A stretch of DNA of 64,000 bases from DATHZQ01 sp965216945. Lineage in GTDB: Bacteria; Actinomycetota; Acidimicrobiia; Spongiisociales; UBA5794. The position numbers were made by a program, and so were the translations under genes. Positions 16,538-24,402 of this stretch are shown here, piece by piece (positions within the stretch are counted from its first letter, which is position 1; every line of letters starts with the position of its first letter). The stretch spans positions 1,116,001 to 1,180,000 of the forward strand of contig CBDCGU010000003.1 of the NCBI GenBank assembly GCA_965216945.1, written 5' to 3'. Under the pieces are notes generated by a model that was given only the letters and a program-made list of their open reading frames with translations, did not search any database and was not told where the DNA came from.

Positions 16538-17074
16538 CTATGATTCTGGTCGGGCCTCGGTCGCGGCACGATCGATGACGTCGAGAGCTTCCTTGAGCAA
16601 CGCGAGCGGCTTCCGGCTGGTGAACGGATTCGCTTGCCCGAGACCGTGCATCATCAACTCGCGGCCGTCGGACAACTCGATGCAGCCCATGTGACCGCCC
16701 CACTTGACCCTCGTGCTCACTCGAGCAATGCCAACGAGTTCCACCCTGTGAGTCCGCAGCAGGTTCCGTACGACCGGCACGGGTGGGGCGAGGCGGACGC
16801 CGAGCAGGACAGCCCGGATGACGATGCGGGTCGCCGCATGCCGGTCGAGGCGTCGGGTGCCGTCTCGGTTGAGGAAGATCGGTCTCTCGTCACGTTCCCC
16901 AACACACAGGTCGACGGCGCGGGCGGTGCGCGGTGCCAGGGGGATGGTGGCGACCTTGCCCCCCTTGCGGGTGATCGTCAGCGTCCGGTGCCCGCGTCCC
17001 ATCCCGAGATACTCAATGTCACCATTCAACGCCTCCGAGATCCGCAACCCGTTCAAGGCCAACAGACACGCCAA
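16538..17074 (-). pseudogene. Remnant of a tyrosine recombinase (integrase)
   Basis: The open frame begins inside the catalytic domain: LLALNGLRISEAL carries the first catalytic Arg of tyrosine recombinases, followed by LTITRKGGKVATIPLAP and LDRHAATRIV. The N-terminal arm-binding and core-binding domains are absent, and after about residue 90 the similarity stops, so the box II HxxR, the second His and the nucleophilic Tyr are missing. The last 68 codons (from GTG 16744) encode an unrelated-looking piece, VKWGGHMGCIELSDGREL, which could be a separate small hypothetical gene. This is a dead integrase, pointing to past insertion of a mobile element. Confidence 0.7.
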
Positions 17075-17094
17075 AGCGTGGTCCGGCCACCTGC

Positions 17095-17352
17095 GAGACC
17101 GGCGCTGGCGAGCATCCTGCGCTTCGGGCTCGAGTCTGGGAGAACAACCAACGCACCGAGAAGGCCATCGTCACCGCTCTCATCGAAGCTGGGGTGAGTC
17201 GCCTCGAGGCGAGGGTTGCCGCCGGAGGAGCGCTCGGCGCGCTCACCGCCGCACTCCTCGACTGGGCGGAGCATGAAGGGACGGGCACCCTGGGCGAACG
17301 GGTCAGGGCTGCGTTGTTGATGATGATGTCCGACAGCGTGGGTGCCCGATGA
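17095..17352 (+). pseudogene. C-terminal stump of a TetR-family regulator
   Basis: Read in the frame ending TGA 17350-17352, this encodes about 85 residues such as ARVWENNQRTEKAIVTALIE, then VAAGGALGALTAALLDWAEH and VRAALLMMMSDSVGAR. This has the look of a TetR C-terminal dimerisation domain, but no helix-turn-helix is encoded upstream: the frame runs straight into the antisense of the integrase remnant at about 17090. The stop overlaps the ABC ATPase start (ATGA), so the intact gene was probably translationally coupled to the exporter it controlled. The promoter half was probably lost in the rearrangement that left the integrase fragment. Confidence 0.6.
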
Positions 17353-18086
17353 CCTCACTTCGCATCGCTTGCAGGGGCTTGACCCGCCGATTCAAAGACG
17401 ACGTCGCCGTCGACGGTGTGGATCTGGAAGTCCGAGCTGGTGAGATCCATGCCATCGTCGGTCTCAACGGCGCAGGGAAGACCACGCTGATGCGCTTGCT
17501 GCTCGGGATGTTGACCCCCGACGACGGCCACGCAGAGATCATCGAGCACTCGGTGTCGTCGGCGACCCCGGCCGTGTGGAGTGGCGTCGGGCATCTCATC
17601 GAGACCCCGTTCGCCTATCCGGAGCTGACTCTTGTCGAGAACCTCACCGTCGCGGCGATGCTGCACGGAGTCGAATCGTCGGAGATCGCGACGGTGGTAG
17701 GTCGGCTCATCGAGGAGTTCGAGCTCTCACGCTGGGCCGGCAAACGGGCGCGAGCCTTGTCGAGCGGCAACCGTCAGCGGCTCGGCTTGGCCTCGGCGTT
17801 GATCCATCGACCGTCGCTACTGATCCTCGACGAGCCGGCCAACTCCCTCGATCCAGCTGGCTTGGTCTTCACTCGTGATCTGCTGCGTTCGTTTGTCGGG
17901 GATGGCGGTGCCGTCTTCCTCTCCAGTCACCATCTCGACGAGCTGGCAAGGGTCGCGGATCGCATCTCGGTCCTCCATCGAGGTCGAATCGTGGGATCGC
18001 TCGACCCGTCGGGGGTCGACCTCGAGGGGACGTTCTTCGCTCTGGTCTACGAGGCAGACCTGGCGAGCGAGGGCGGGGCAGCATGA
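17349..18086 (+). CDS. ABC transporter ATP-binding protein
   Basis: 245 residues with all ABC motifs: Walker A VGLNGAGKTTLMRLL, signature ALSSGNRQRLGLA, Walker B LLILDEPANSLDPAG, and the switch His in VFLSSHHLDEL. It resembles the drug- or lantibiotic-exporter ATPases that pair with ABC-2 permeases. It starts inside the stop of the TetR stump and ends overlapping the permease start by ATGA, a tight coupled pair. Substrate unknown. With its regulator truncated, expression may now be uncontrolled or silent. Confidence 0.93.
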   Translation: MTSLRIACRGLTRRFKDDVAVDGVDLEVRAGEIHAIVGLNGAGKTTLMRLLLGMLTPDDGHAEIIEHSVSSATPAVWSGVGHLIETPFAYPELTLVENLTVAAMLHGVESSEIATVVGRLIEEFELSRWAGKRARALSSGNRQRLGLASALIHRPSLLILDEPANSLDPAGLVFTRDLLRSFVGDGGAVFLSSHHLDELARVADRISVLHRGRIVGSLDPSGVDLEGTFFALVYEADLASEGGAA

Positions 18087-18847
18087 GCGGTGCGTTGCGA
18101 GTGGAGCTACTGAAACTCCGCCGGTCACCGGTCGCTCAAGTTGCGACCGGGCTCATGGTGATCCTGATCCCTGCCCTGGCTCTCGGGTTCTTCTGGGTCG
18201 CCCAGAACGGTGGGACCGGTGGGATTGCTCTCAAGGCGCAGGCGATGATCGTCGGGACGGGTTGGGAGGGCTACCTGAACAGCGTCGGTCAGATCGCAGC
18301 AGCGGCGATCTTCGTCGGCTCTGGCATCGTCGTTGCCTGGGTCTTCGGCCGTGAGCACGCGGACCGAACCTTCCCCTCGCTCTTTGCCCTGCCGACGTCG
18401 CGAGCCGCAATCGCAACAGCCAAGCTGGCCGTCCTGATCGGTTGGGCCTTCTTCCTGGCGGTCGCCGTGACTGCAGTCAGCGTGATGCTGGGAGTCGTCT
18501 CAGCACTCGAGCCAACCGAATCCGACCTGCGTCCCGGCGTTGTCACGCTCTTCGTGGTCGTGCTCCTCACGAGCCTGCTCGCCACGACAACGAGCTACGC
18601 GGCGTCCGCCGGACGGGGCTATCTCCCTGCCATCGGCGCGGTGATCCTGATCGTCGCTGCTGCACAGCTATCCGTGTTGTTCGGAACGGGTGCGTGGTTC
18701 CCCTATGCCGTACCCGGACTCCTTGTTGTGGCCGGGGCGGAGGGGATCCCGGAGCCGAGTGCCTTACAGATCGCGTTGGTCCCGGCTCTGGTCACAGCAG
18801 GAGGCTGGCTCACGATTCAGTGGTGGCGGCGGGCCGAAGTCGCATGA
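18083..18847 (+). CDS. ABC-2 type permease
   Basis: 254 residues with about six hydrophobic helices, beginning with the cytosolic LRVELLKLRRSPVAQ typical of ABC-2 permeases before helix 1. It contains GREHADRTFPSLFALPTSR, the amphipathic coupling region seen in this family. The start overlaps the ATPase stop by four bases. Together the two proteins form a small-molecule or peptide exporter at the cytoplasmic membrane. Confidence 0.9.
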   Translation: MSGALRVELLKLRRSPVAQVATGLMVILIPALALGFFWVAQNGGTGGIALKAQAMIVGTGWEGYLNSVGQIAAAAIFVGSGIVVAWVFGREHADRTFPSLFALPTSRAAIATAKLAVLIGWAFFLAVAVTAVSVMLGVVSALEPTESDLRPGVVTLFVVVLLTSLLATTTSYAASAGRGYLPAIGAVILIVAAAQLSVLFGTGAWFPYAVPGLLVVAGAEGIPEPSALQIALVPALVTAGGWLTIQWWRRAEVA

Positions 18848-18954
18848 CCCGCTCACCAGCGTGCCGCAAGGGAACGCTCCTCGACGTGCCGATCGGCGTG
18901 GTCTGGGCGTGTGGGCGTATGGCGCACACCTGTCGATCTGGGCTGTCGAGTGTG

Positions 18955-18960
18955 TATCCT
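18955..18960 (+). promoter_or_regulatory. -10 element TATCCT for a probably leaderless antitoxin mRNA
   Basis: TATCCT ends six bases before the second ATG (18967). Transcription is therefore expected to start at or next to that ATG, giving a leaderless mRNA, a common arrangement in Actinobacteria. No Shine-Dalgarno sequence is seen upstream of either ATG (18961 or 18967), which supports this. Confidence 0.4.
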
Positions 18961-18966
18961 ATGCGC

Positions 18967-19191
18967 ATGGCACGCGTCAACGTCTACCTTCCCGATGATC
19001 TCGCCGCACAGGCCAAGGCCGCCGGGTTGAATGTTTCCAACCTGACCCAAAAAGCGCTGCGGAGCGCGCTCGCTGCCAGCCGAGTCGATGACTGGCTCGA
19101 CGACGTCGCAGCCATGCGTCCACTCGGTATCAGCCACCGCGCTGTCACCGAGGCGGTGGCCGCCGCCAAGGACGAATTCGAGCGTGGCTGA
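18967..19191 (+). CDS. Type II antitoxin (VapB/CcdA-like)
   Basis: 74 residues. The N-terminus MARVNVYLPDDLAAQAKAAG is a ribbon-helix-helix-like DNA-binding start, followed by LNVSNLTQKALRSAL; the C-terminal half is acidic and probably wraps the toxin. The start is set at 18967 from the promoter spacing; ATG 18961 would add Met-Arg. Its last codons overlap the toxin start by eight bases, the usual antitoxin-first coupling. It should repress its own promoter together with the toxin. Confidence 0.82.
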   Translation: MARVNVYLPDDLAAQAKAAGLNVSNLTQKALRSALAASRVDDWLDDVAAMRPLGISHRAVTEAVAAAKDEFERG

Positions 19192-19579
19192 GTCGCTGAT
19201 CGTCGACGCCTCCGCAATGGTCGATCTCCTCGTCGGGTCACCGATGGCGGCCGTAGTGCAGCATCGACTCCGCGGTCACGAGCTCCATGTTCCCGCACAT
19301 TTCGATGCCGAAGTGCTCTCCGCCCTAGGTCGCCTGCAGCGAGATGGTCAACTGACCGTCCGTCAGGTCACCACCCGACTCCAGCGCGTATCCGCTGCCC
19401 CGCTTCAGCGTCACCTTCTTGCCCCGTTGATCAACGGCGCGTGGAAGCTCCGACACAACCTGAGGTTGGTAGACGCCCTGTATGTCGAGCTCGCCAACCG
19501 ACTCGAAGCCCCCGTCGTGACTACCGATGCGGGCCTCGCAGCTGCATCACCCGTCGCCGAGCTCCTCCCCACCAACTGA
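19184..19579 (+). CDS. PIN-domain toxin (VapC-like RNase)
   Basis: 131 residues from GTG 19184, which lies inside the antitoxin gene. PIN-domain acidic residues are visible: SLIVDASAMVDLL (first Asp), an internal HVPAHFDAEVLSALGRL (Asp/Glu), and LRLVDALYVELANRLEAPVVTTDAGL (last Asp pair). These coordinate Mg2+ for RNA cleavage in VapC proteins. Length and architecture are normal for VapC, so the toxin looks intact. It is part of the accessory block ending at selC. Confidence 0.88.
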   Translation: MAESLIVDASAMVDLLVGSPMAAVVQHRLRGHELHVPAHFDAEVLSALGRLQRDGQLTVRQVTTRLQRVSAAPLQRHLLAPLINGAWKLRHNLRLVDALYVELANRLEAPVVTTDAGLAAASPVAELLPTN

Positions 19580-19696
19580 CCGAACCGTCCTCGATATGCC
19601 GATCCCGAGCACTTGGCGAAGTGCTCCGTCATGCATCCGATTCGGCGATCGGCGCTGGTGGTGCGTGTTCCCGGGTGGAAGGTCGTACGTCGGGGG

Positions 19697-20362
19697 TTAC
19701 CTACTCGGTCGAAGGGGCTTCAGCAGGATCGTCGAGCCCATGACGCCGGCGGTGAAGGCTCCGGCGATGCCGACCGCAATCAGGGCGAACTCGCCGAAGA
19801 AGGCGATCAACGTCGAGGACGACTCGACGACCCCAAGGAAGGCAAGCTGATGGCCCAACAGAAAGACCAACAGCACCTGGGTGATCAGGAGAGGAACCAG
19901 CGCTCCCCGGCGCCGGCCGTAGTAGAACCAGAACAGAATCGTTCCCACGAACATGACTCCGATCATCAACGGCAGCACCGGCGGTGTCAGTTCCGCCATG
20001 GCGTCATCCATGACCATCGCTTCGGCCATCGTGAATCTGGGTTGCAGTACCGCAAGCGAGACCAGGCCGAGCACGATCATCTCGGCGGCGTAGAGGCCCG
20101 TGAAACGAATCCACGCGGCAGTCGAATGTTCGGCCACAGTCCGCCGGTAGCTCCACACAACGCTGACTCCGCACACGGCGCCGGCACCCAACATGGGACC
20201 GATGTTCCACCAGATATCGACGATGAAGAGACTGTGGAAGATGGTGAAACCGAACACCACGACCACCCCGATCAGCGTGCCCACCCACATGGACGGCGGC
20301 GCCCAAGTCTGCACACCGGCGTCGTTCGTCGCTGACTCGGGCACGGTTGTCCCTATCCACAT
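19697..20362 (-). CDS. Hypothetical six-helix membrane protein
   Basis: 221 residues from ATG 20362, where the compact membrane protein begins; an upstream in-frame ATG at 20506 would add an Arg-rich 48-residue extension that looks non-coding. Six hydrophobic segments are visible, for example MWVGTLIGVVVVFGFTIFH and VLPLMIGVMFVGTILFWFYYG. No catalytic motif is recognised. It stands alone between the toxin and the hydrolase, with no good ribosome-binding site, so the start is uncertain. Confidence 0.6.
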   Translation of the reverse strand: MWIGTTVPESATNDAGVQTWAPPSMWVGTLIGVVVVFGFTIFHSLFIVDIWWNIGPMLGAGAVCGVSVVWSYRRTVAEHSTAAWIRFTGLYAAEMIVLGLVSLAVLQPRFTMAEAMVMDDAMAELTPPVLPLMIGVMFVGTILFWFYYGRRRGALVPLLITQVLLVFLLGHQLAFLGVVESSSTLIAFFGEFALIAVGIAGAFTAGVMGSTILLKPLRPSR

Positions 20363-20546
20363 CGCATCGACGTGCTGGTTCGCCCGGGGGTTACCGTGCT
20401 GACATAGGTCAGACAGGGAGTCGGCAATCGTGCCGGAAGGCCGAGTGCGACGTCTCCGTCGAGTGCGCCTCGCGTAACGGTTGTTGTTGCCCCTATTCAT
20501 TGCCATGTGTGGATCCGGTCAGACTGGTCGAGAGGCAGGTTCCATC

Positions 20547-21464
20547 TCAGGTCTGGTCGAGTGGTTGGCTGCGGACACCGAGATGATCGAGGATCGCTTT
20601 GGTGGTCATCTCGGGTGCGTCGAGCCAGGGCAGGTGTCCGGCGTTGGGTATCACCGTCATATGTGCGTTGATGTCGGCTGCGACGTGTTTGATGTGTTCT
20701 GCGCCGCCGAAGACATCGCGGCTGCCGATGATGTAGCTGGCGGGGACAGTCAGGTCATCCAGCCAGTCTTCGGAGCGGAGATCTTGGCGCACCGTTTTGC
20801 CGTCGACGATGCGGGTAGCGAAGTCCATCCACGTTCGGGCGTTGTGCCGGGTGGTTGCGGTGGCAATCTCGAGCAGCTCGGTTGGATAGCGGTCGGCGTC
20901 GACCATCACCAGCTGACGGACGATCCGCTTGGCATCCTTGGGCCCGGCTCTGGCCGACAGCCAGGCGATCACATTCCGGGAGAGGGGATGACCCATCAGC
21001 CTCACGGGTGCGGGGAGTGCATGGTCTTCGTGGCCGGCTGGCACACCAACCAAGACCACTCGTTCCACTCGGTCAGGCTGAGCCGTGGCGAACGCCAATG
21101 AGAACAGCCCTCCCATCGAGTTCCCCACCAGGGGCGCTCGGTCGAGCTCCAAACCGTCGAACATGTCGGCGACCACGCCGGAGGCGTGATCCCGGAAATC
21201 GCCGGTGAGGCCCCGGTAGTCGAACGCCTCGGAGGCGCCATTGCTTGGCCGTTCGGGAACATAGCACCGGAAGTGGGCGGCCAGGGCGGGAAGGATCGGG
21301 ACCCACTGCATGGATGAGTCGAGGCCGCCGTGCATGAGAACCAGCGGGGGCCCATCACCGACCACGAAAGCATCGCATCGCACCCCCGCAGCCGTCACCT
21401 CAGTCCACCTGGCATCGGGGAGGTGGGCTTCCACGTAGTTGCGGCGCAGATCGGTCAGAGTCAT
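20547..21464 (-). CDS. Alpha/beta hydrolase
   Basis: 305 residues. The oxyanion segment is LVLMHGGLDSSMQW, the nucleophile elbow is VGNSMGGLFSLAF (Ser116), the acid lies in IIGSRDVFGG, and the catalytic His is in IPNAGHLPWLDAPE. It is a normal-length soluble esterase, epoxide hydrolase or C-C hydrolase type enzyme; the substrate is not predictable. It is transcribed divergently from a TetR gene across a 65-base gap containing a perfect palindrome, so it is probably the regulated target of that TetR protein. Confidence 0.9.
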   Translation of the reverse strand: MTLTDLRRNYVEAHLPDARWTEVTAAGVRCDAFVVGDGPPLVLMHGGLDSSMQWVPILPALAAHFRCYVPERPSNGASEAFDYRGLTGDFRDHASGVVADMFDGLELDRAPLVGNSMGGLFSLAFATAQPDRVERVVLVGVPAGHEDHALPAPVRLMGHPLSRNVIAWLSARAGPKDAKRIVRQLVMVDADRYPTELLEIATATTRHNARTWMDFATRIVDGKTVRQDLRSEDWLDDLTVPASYIIGSRDVFGGAEHIKHVAADINAHMTVIPNAGHLPWLDAPEMTTKAILDHLGVRSQPLDQT

Positions 21465-21479
21465 GGCATCCCCATTCGC

Positions 21480-21493
21480 TATAGTTAACTATA
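21480..21493. promoter_or_regulatory. Perfect 14-bp palindrome TATAGTTAACTATA, candidate TetR operator
   Basis: TATAGTTAACTATA equals its own reverse complement and lies in the 65-base AT-rich gap between the divergent hydrolase and TetR genes. A second imperfect dyad (CTATACTGTATATAG) overlaps its right edge. The palindrome overlaps the likely -10 regions of both promoters, the usual place for a TetR operator controlling a divergent pair. Confidence 0.6.
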
Positions 21494-21529
21494 CTGTATA
21501 TAGAGGGCTGTGGCGATAAAGTCAAGAGA

Positions 21530-22192
21530 ATGAGTGATTCGCACCGGCCATATCGTTCCCCGCTCCGGGAAGAGAGGGCCCGCCAGACTCGCAACACGGT
21601 CCTCCGCTCGGCCCGACGGCTGTTCGAGAAGCAGGGCTTTGCTGCAACCACCATCAAAGACATCGCCCAAGAGGCTTCGGTCTCAGAGCCGACCGTGTAC
21701 TCGACGTTCGGCTCAAAAGCCGCATTGGTCATCGGGCTCCTCGAGCACCTCGAACAAGATGCGGGGTTGCAGCAGGACGAGACGTCGCCTGACAACCCCG
21801 AGCGGGTCTTGGTGGCCTGGTTGGATGCCCATGTCCGGATCTTCGAGGGCGGAAGGTCGTTGTTGCGAGTCATGATGCAAGCACTGGGAGAGACGGAAGT
21901 GGCGCATCTAGCCGCCAAGGGAGACCGTCATCGCCGCCGGGCTATCGAGCACATGCTCTCTCATTTCGCCGACGCCAGAAAGCTCAATCCAGACCTGGAC
22001 GTTGCAGCCGCCACCGACCAGGCCTGGGTCATCTCGTCGGTGGCCGTCTACCTCGACCTCACCGACAGGTGCCGTTGGACAACCGCCCAATACCGAACCT
22101 GGCTAGAACGGGCCATCCGCCAACTCCTCCTCCGCCCCGAGGACACGACTCAAGACCCGCAGGTGTCCAACCCACCCTCGCAGCAACAGTGA
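21530..22192 (+). CDS. TetR-family transcriptional regulator
   Basis: 220 residues. The N-terminal helix-turn-helix is typical: NTVLRSARRLFEKQGFAATT followed by IKDIAQEASVSEPTVYSTFGSKAAL. The C-terminal ligand-binding domain is unremarkable, and the tail is Pro/Gln-rich. It is divergent from the alpha/beta hydrolase and probably represses it and itself through the 21480-21493 palindrome. The ligand is unknown. Confidence 0.93.
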   Translation: MSDSHRPYRSPLREERARQTRNTVLRSARRLFEKQGFAATTIKDIAQEASVSEPTVYSTFGSKAALVIGLLEHLEQDAGLQQDETSPDNPERVLVAWLDAHVRIFEGGRSLLRVMMQALGETEVAHLAAKGDRHRRRAIEHMLSHFADARKLNPDLDVAAATDQAWVISSVAVYLDLTDRCRWTTAQYRTWLERAIRQLLLRPEDTTQDPQVSNPPSQQQ

Positions 22193-22291
22193 CACTCCCG
22201 GCCCATACCCGAGTCGTTGTCTTCCCACCCACACCATCGAGACGGTCCCCCCGCCGAGAGGCCGAAGAACAGCTCGATTCCACATCAGAAC

Positions 22292-22329
22292 GCTCATGGG
22301 ACGGCCCTCAGAAGGGCCGTCCCATGAGC
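22292..22329 (-). terminator. Perfect 16-bp hairpin directly downstream of selC
   Basis: Bases 22292-22307 and 22314-22329 are exact reverse complements, with a six-base loop. The hairpin begins two bases after the mature 3' end of the selenocysteine tRNA on the minus strand. It is not followed by a T-run, so it may act as a factor-dependent or U-less terminator, or as a processing and stability element for the tRNA precursor. It also sits where the convergent TetR gene runs out and may stop both transcripts. Confidence 0.65.
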
Positions 22330-22331
22330 GG

Positions 22332-22423
22332 CGGAGGCGGACGGGAATCGAACCCGCCAGGGCACTCTCGCACCCTCAACGGTTTTGAAGACCGCGGGAC
22401 CCACCAGGCATCCGGACGCCTCC
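22332..22423 (-). tRNA. selC: tRNA-Sec (anticodon UCA)
   Basis: 92 bases without CCA. The acceptor strands GGAGGCG(T) and CCGCCTCC flank a long D arm. The anticodon arm CGGTCTTCAAAACCG has loop CTTCAAA with anticodon TCA, reading UGA. The extra-long variable arm AGGGTGC-GAGA-GTGCCCT closes with a GNRA tetraloop, and the T arm is GCGGG-TTCGATT-CCCGT, ending with discriminator G. The CCA tail is not encoded (the genomic bases are CCG). Size, anticodon and long variable arm exclude tRNA-Ser and tRNA-Leu. It inserts selenocysteine with SelA/SelB, which are not in this window. Confidence 0.95.
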
Positions 22424-22499
22424 GACGGTGAGCGTACCTGCAACCTTGGGACAGTGAGGCGGATCGGGGTAACTTGGCCACAACCCAAGAAGGATCGGC

Positions 22500-22820
22500 A
22501 TGGCTGACACGAAACTGATGGTGTGGATCGACCAGGACCTCTGCACCGGTGACGGTATCTGCGAAGAGATCGCCCCAGATGTCTTCCTGGGCCGGGATGA
22601 CGGCCTCTGGGTCGTGAAGGAGGAGGCGTCTCACTTCGGCCAGACCATCGTCTTCGACGGCGTCGAGGGTGAGGGCCACGGCCCGGAAGGCTCACGGGGC
22701 GTGGCGCGGGTTCCCGACAGCCAAATCGAGGACGTGGTCGAAGCCGCCACCGAATGCCCCGGCGAGTGCATCATGATCGAGCCGTACGACGCCGACATCA
22801 TGGCGAAACGCGGCGCCTGA
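22500..22820 (+). CDS. Ferredoxin, single [3Fe-4S] or [4Fe-4S] cluster type
   Basis: 106 residues. Cluster ligands are in DQDLCTGDGICEEIAPDVF (C-x5-C) and TECPGECIMIE near the C-terminus. The middle position of the first motif is Asp rather than Cys, as in actinobacterial 3Fe-4S ferredoxins serving cytochrome P450s or dehydrogenases. Compared with the usual 65-residue form it has about 25 extra residues between the halves (IVFDGVEGEGHGPEGSRG). It diverges from selC across 76 bases. Its redox partner is unknown. Confidence 0.88.
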   Translation: MADTKLMVWIDQDLCTGDGICEEIAPDVFLGRDDGLWVVKEEASHFGQTIVFDGVEGEGHGPEGSRGVARVPDSQIEDVVEAATECPGECIMIEPYDADIMAKRGA

Positions 22821-22983
22821 CACGCGGCGCCCACCGCGGTCTCGGTGGGCTGATCATGAAGCGGGCAGCTCGAAGTCTCCGGGCGAGGGATCGGCTTCGT
22901 CGCACGCCGGCCATCGATGTCGACTGCGCAGCAAAGGCGAGTCTTCACGACGCGGGGCGTCGCCACTTCGTAGGCTCGACCAC

Positions 22984-24312
22984 ATGCAGGACGATTACCG
23001 GCACCCTTGGCGTGAGGTGGCACGATCTCTGTGGTTCTTGCCGTCGGTGTTCGTGGTCGTTGCCCTCTCGGCGGGGTACGTTCTGTCGCGGGTCAGCTTG
23101 CCGGAGGGCGGGTTCTTCTCACCACTGCTGTTCCTCGGGGACGCCGCCGCTGCTCGCCAGCTGCTCACGGTCGTCGCCGGAACCATGATCACCGTCACCG
23201 GATTGGTGTTCGTGCTCACCGTGGTCGCCCTGCAGATCGCGTCGACCCAGTTCTCGCCGAGGTTGCTGCGTTCATTCCTCCAAGACCGTGGCACGCGACT
23301 GGTGCTGAGCGTCTTTGTGGCAACGTTCGCCTACAGCCTGGGTGGATTGTTCACCGTAGGCCAGCAAACCGATGGCGGAGCGGACTTCGTCCCGCGGCTG
23401 GCGGTGACCGGTTCGCTGATTCTGGCGCTCATCAGCGTCGGCATGCTCGTGTACTACATCCAGCACATCACGAATGCGATTCGGATCGACACGGTGATGC
23501 ACTCCGTTCGCCGGGCGACTTTGCAGGCGATCCGCACCCAATACCCGCAGCCGGTGCGAAACACTCCCGGGACACCTGTCGTCGCCCCCCAACCACCAGA
23601 GCATGCCCTCCTCGTGCCGGTTCGCATCTCCGGGTATCTCCAAGAGGTGGACGCCACGGCTCTGCTGCGGCTTGCACAGCACCACCGGATCACCATCCGG
23701 ATCCGGCCCCAGATCGGCCACCACCTCGTGGGTGGCAGCACCCTGGCGTGGGCGTGGCACGGCGACGATGTGAGCCGTGCCACACCGCAGGTCTCGGCTG
23801 CCATCAATGATGCCGTCGCGATGACGGTCGAGCGGAGGGTCGAAAACGACGTCGGCTTCGGAATCCGCCAGCTCGTCGACATCGGATTGAAGGCGGTCGC
23901 ACCGTCCATGAACGATCCGTACACCGCGGTGCAAGCCATCCAGCATCTGGCGATCGTGATGGCCGAGCTGGCCACCGTTGCGACAGACGACCGCTGGATC
24001 GCCGATGCGCCCGGCGTGGGGGTGTTCATCCCTGTGCCACAGTTCCCGCTGCTCCTGGACACGGTGTGCAGCAACGTGCGCAGAAGCGCCGCCGATCGAC
24101 CCAGGGTGCTCGTCGCCATCCTCCGCCTTCTCGAAACGGTTGCGGCGTCGGACACGAGCACGGAGCGACGCGAGATCGTCGCCCGTGAGGTGACGCTGCT
24201 CCTCGAGGCAGCCGAAGCCACGATCGGCTCCAAGACCGACCTCGCCCCCATCCGGAAGATGGCTCGCGACGCGTTGTTCGCCGCCGAGCACGGATGGGTC
24301 GATCACCGCTAG
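22984..24312 (+). CDS. DUF2254 family membrane protein
   Basis: 442 residues. An N-terminal domain of about four transmembrane helices (FLPSVFVVVALSAGYVLSR, TMITVTGLVFVLTVVALQIA, LVLSVFVATFAYSLGGLFTV, LILALISVGMLVYYI) is followed by a cytosolic domain with the motif DVGFGIRQLVDIGLKAVAPS and NDPYTAVQAIQHL, which are hallmarks of DUF2254. The family is widespread in Proteobacteria and Actinobacteria without an assigned function. It is monocistronic here, with 163 bases of upstream non-coding sequence. Confidence 0.88.
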   Translation: MQDDYRHPWREVARSLWFLPSVFVVVALSAGYVLSRVSLPEGGFFSPLLFLGDAAAARQLLTVVAGTMITVTGLVFVLTVVALQIASTQFSPRLLRSFLQDRGTRLVLSVFVATFAYSLGGLFTVGQQTDGGADFVPRLAVTGSLILALISVGMLVYYIQHITNAIRIDTVMHSVRRATLQAIRTQYPQPVRNTPGTPVVAPQPPEHALLVPVRISGYLQEVDATALLRLAQHHRITIRIRPQIGHHLVGGSTLAWAWHGDDVSRATPQVSAAINDAVAMTVERRVENDVGFGIRQLVDIGLKAVAPSMNDPYTAVQAIQHLAIVMAELATVATDDRWIADAPGVGVFIPVPQFPLLLDTVCSNVRRSAADRPRVLVAILRLLETVAASDTSTERREIVAREVTLLLEAAEATIGSKTDLAPIRKMARDALFAAEHGWVDHR

Positions 24313-24402
24313 CCCGCCGTGCCCTCGATCCCAGGAGGCAGGTCGGGAGCTGTCGCACCCGTCCCGCACCATCGCGAGGTTGCGAGCAAGGTGCGGCTCA
24401 GC

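Noticed and set aside
22332..22423. Leu or Ser tRNA instead of tRNA-Sec
   Set aside because: The anticodon loop is CTTCAAA with anticodon UCA, and acceptor, T arm and variable arm have the length and shape of tRNA-Sec.
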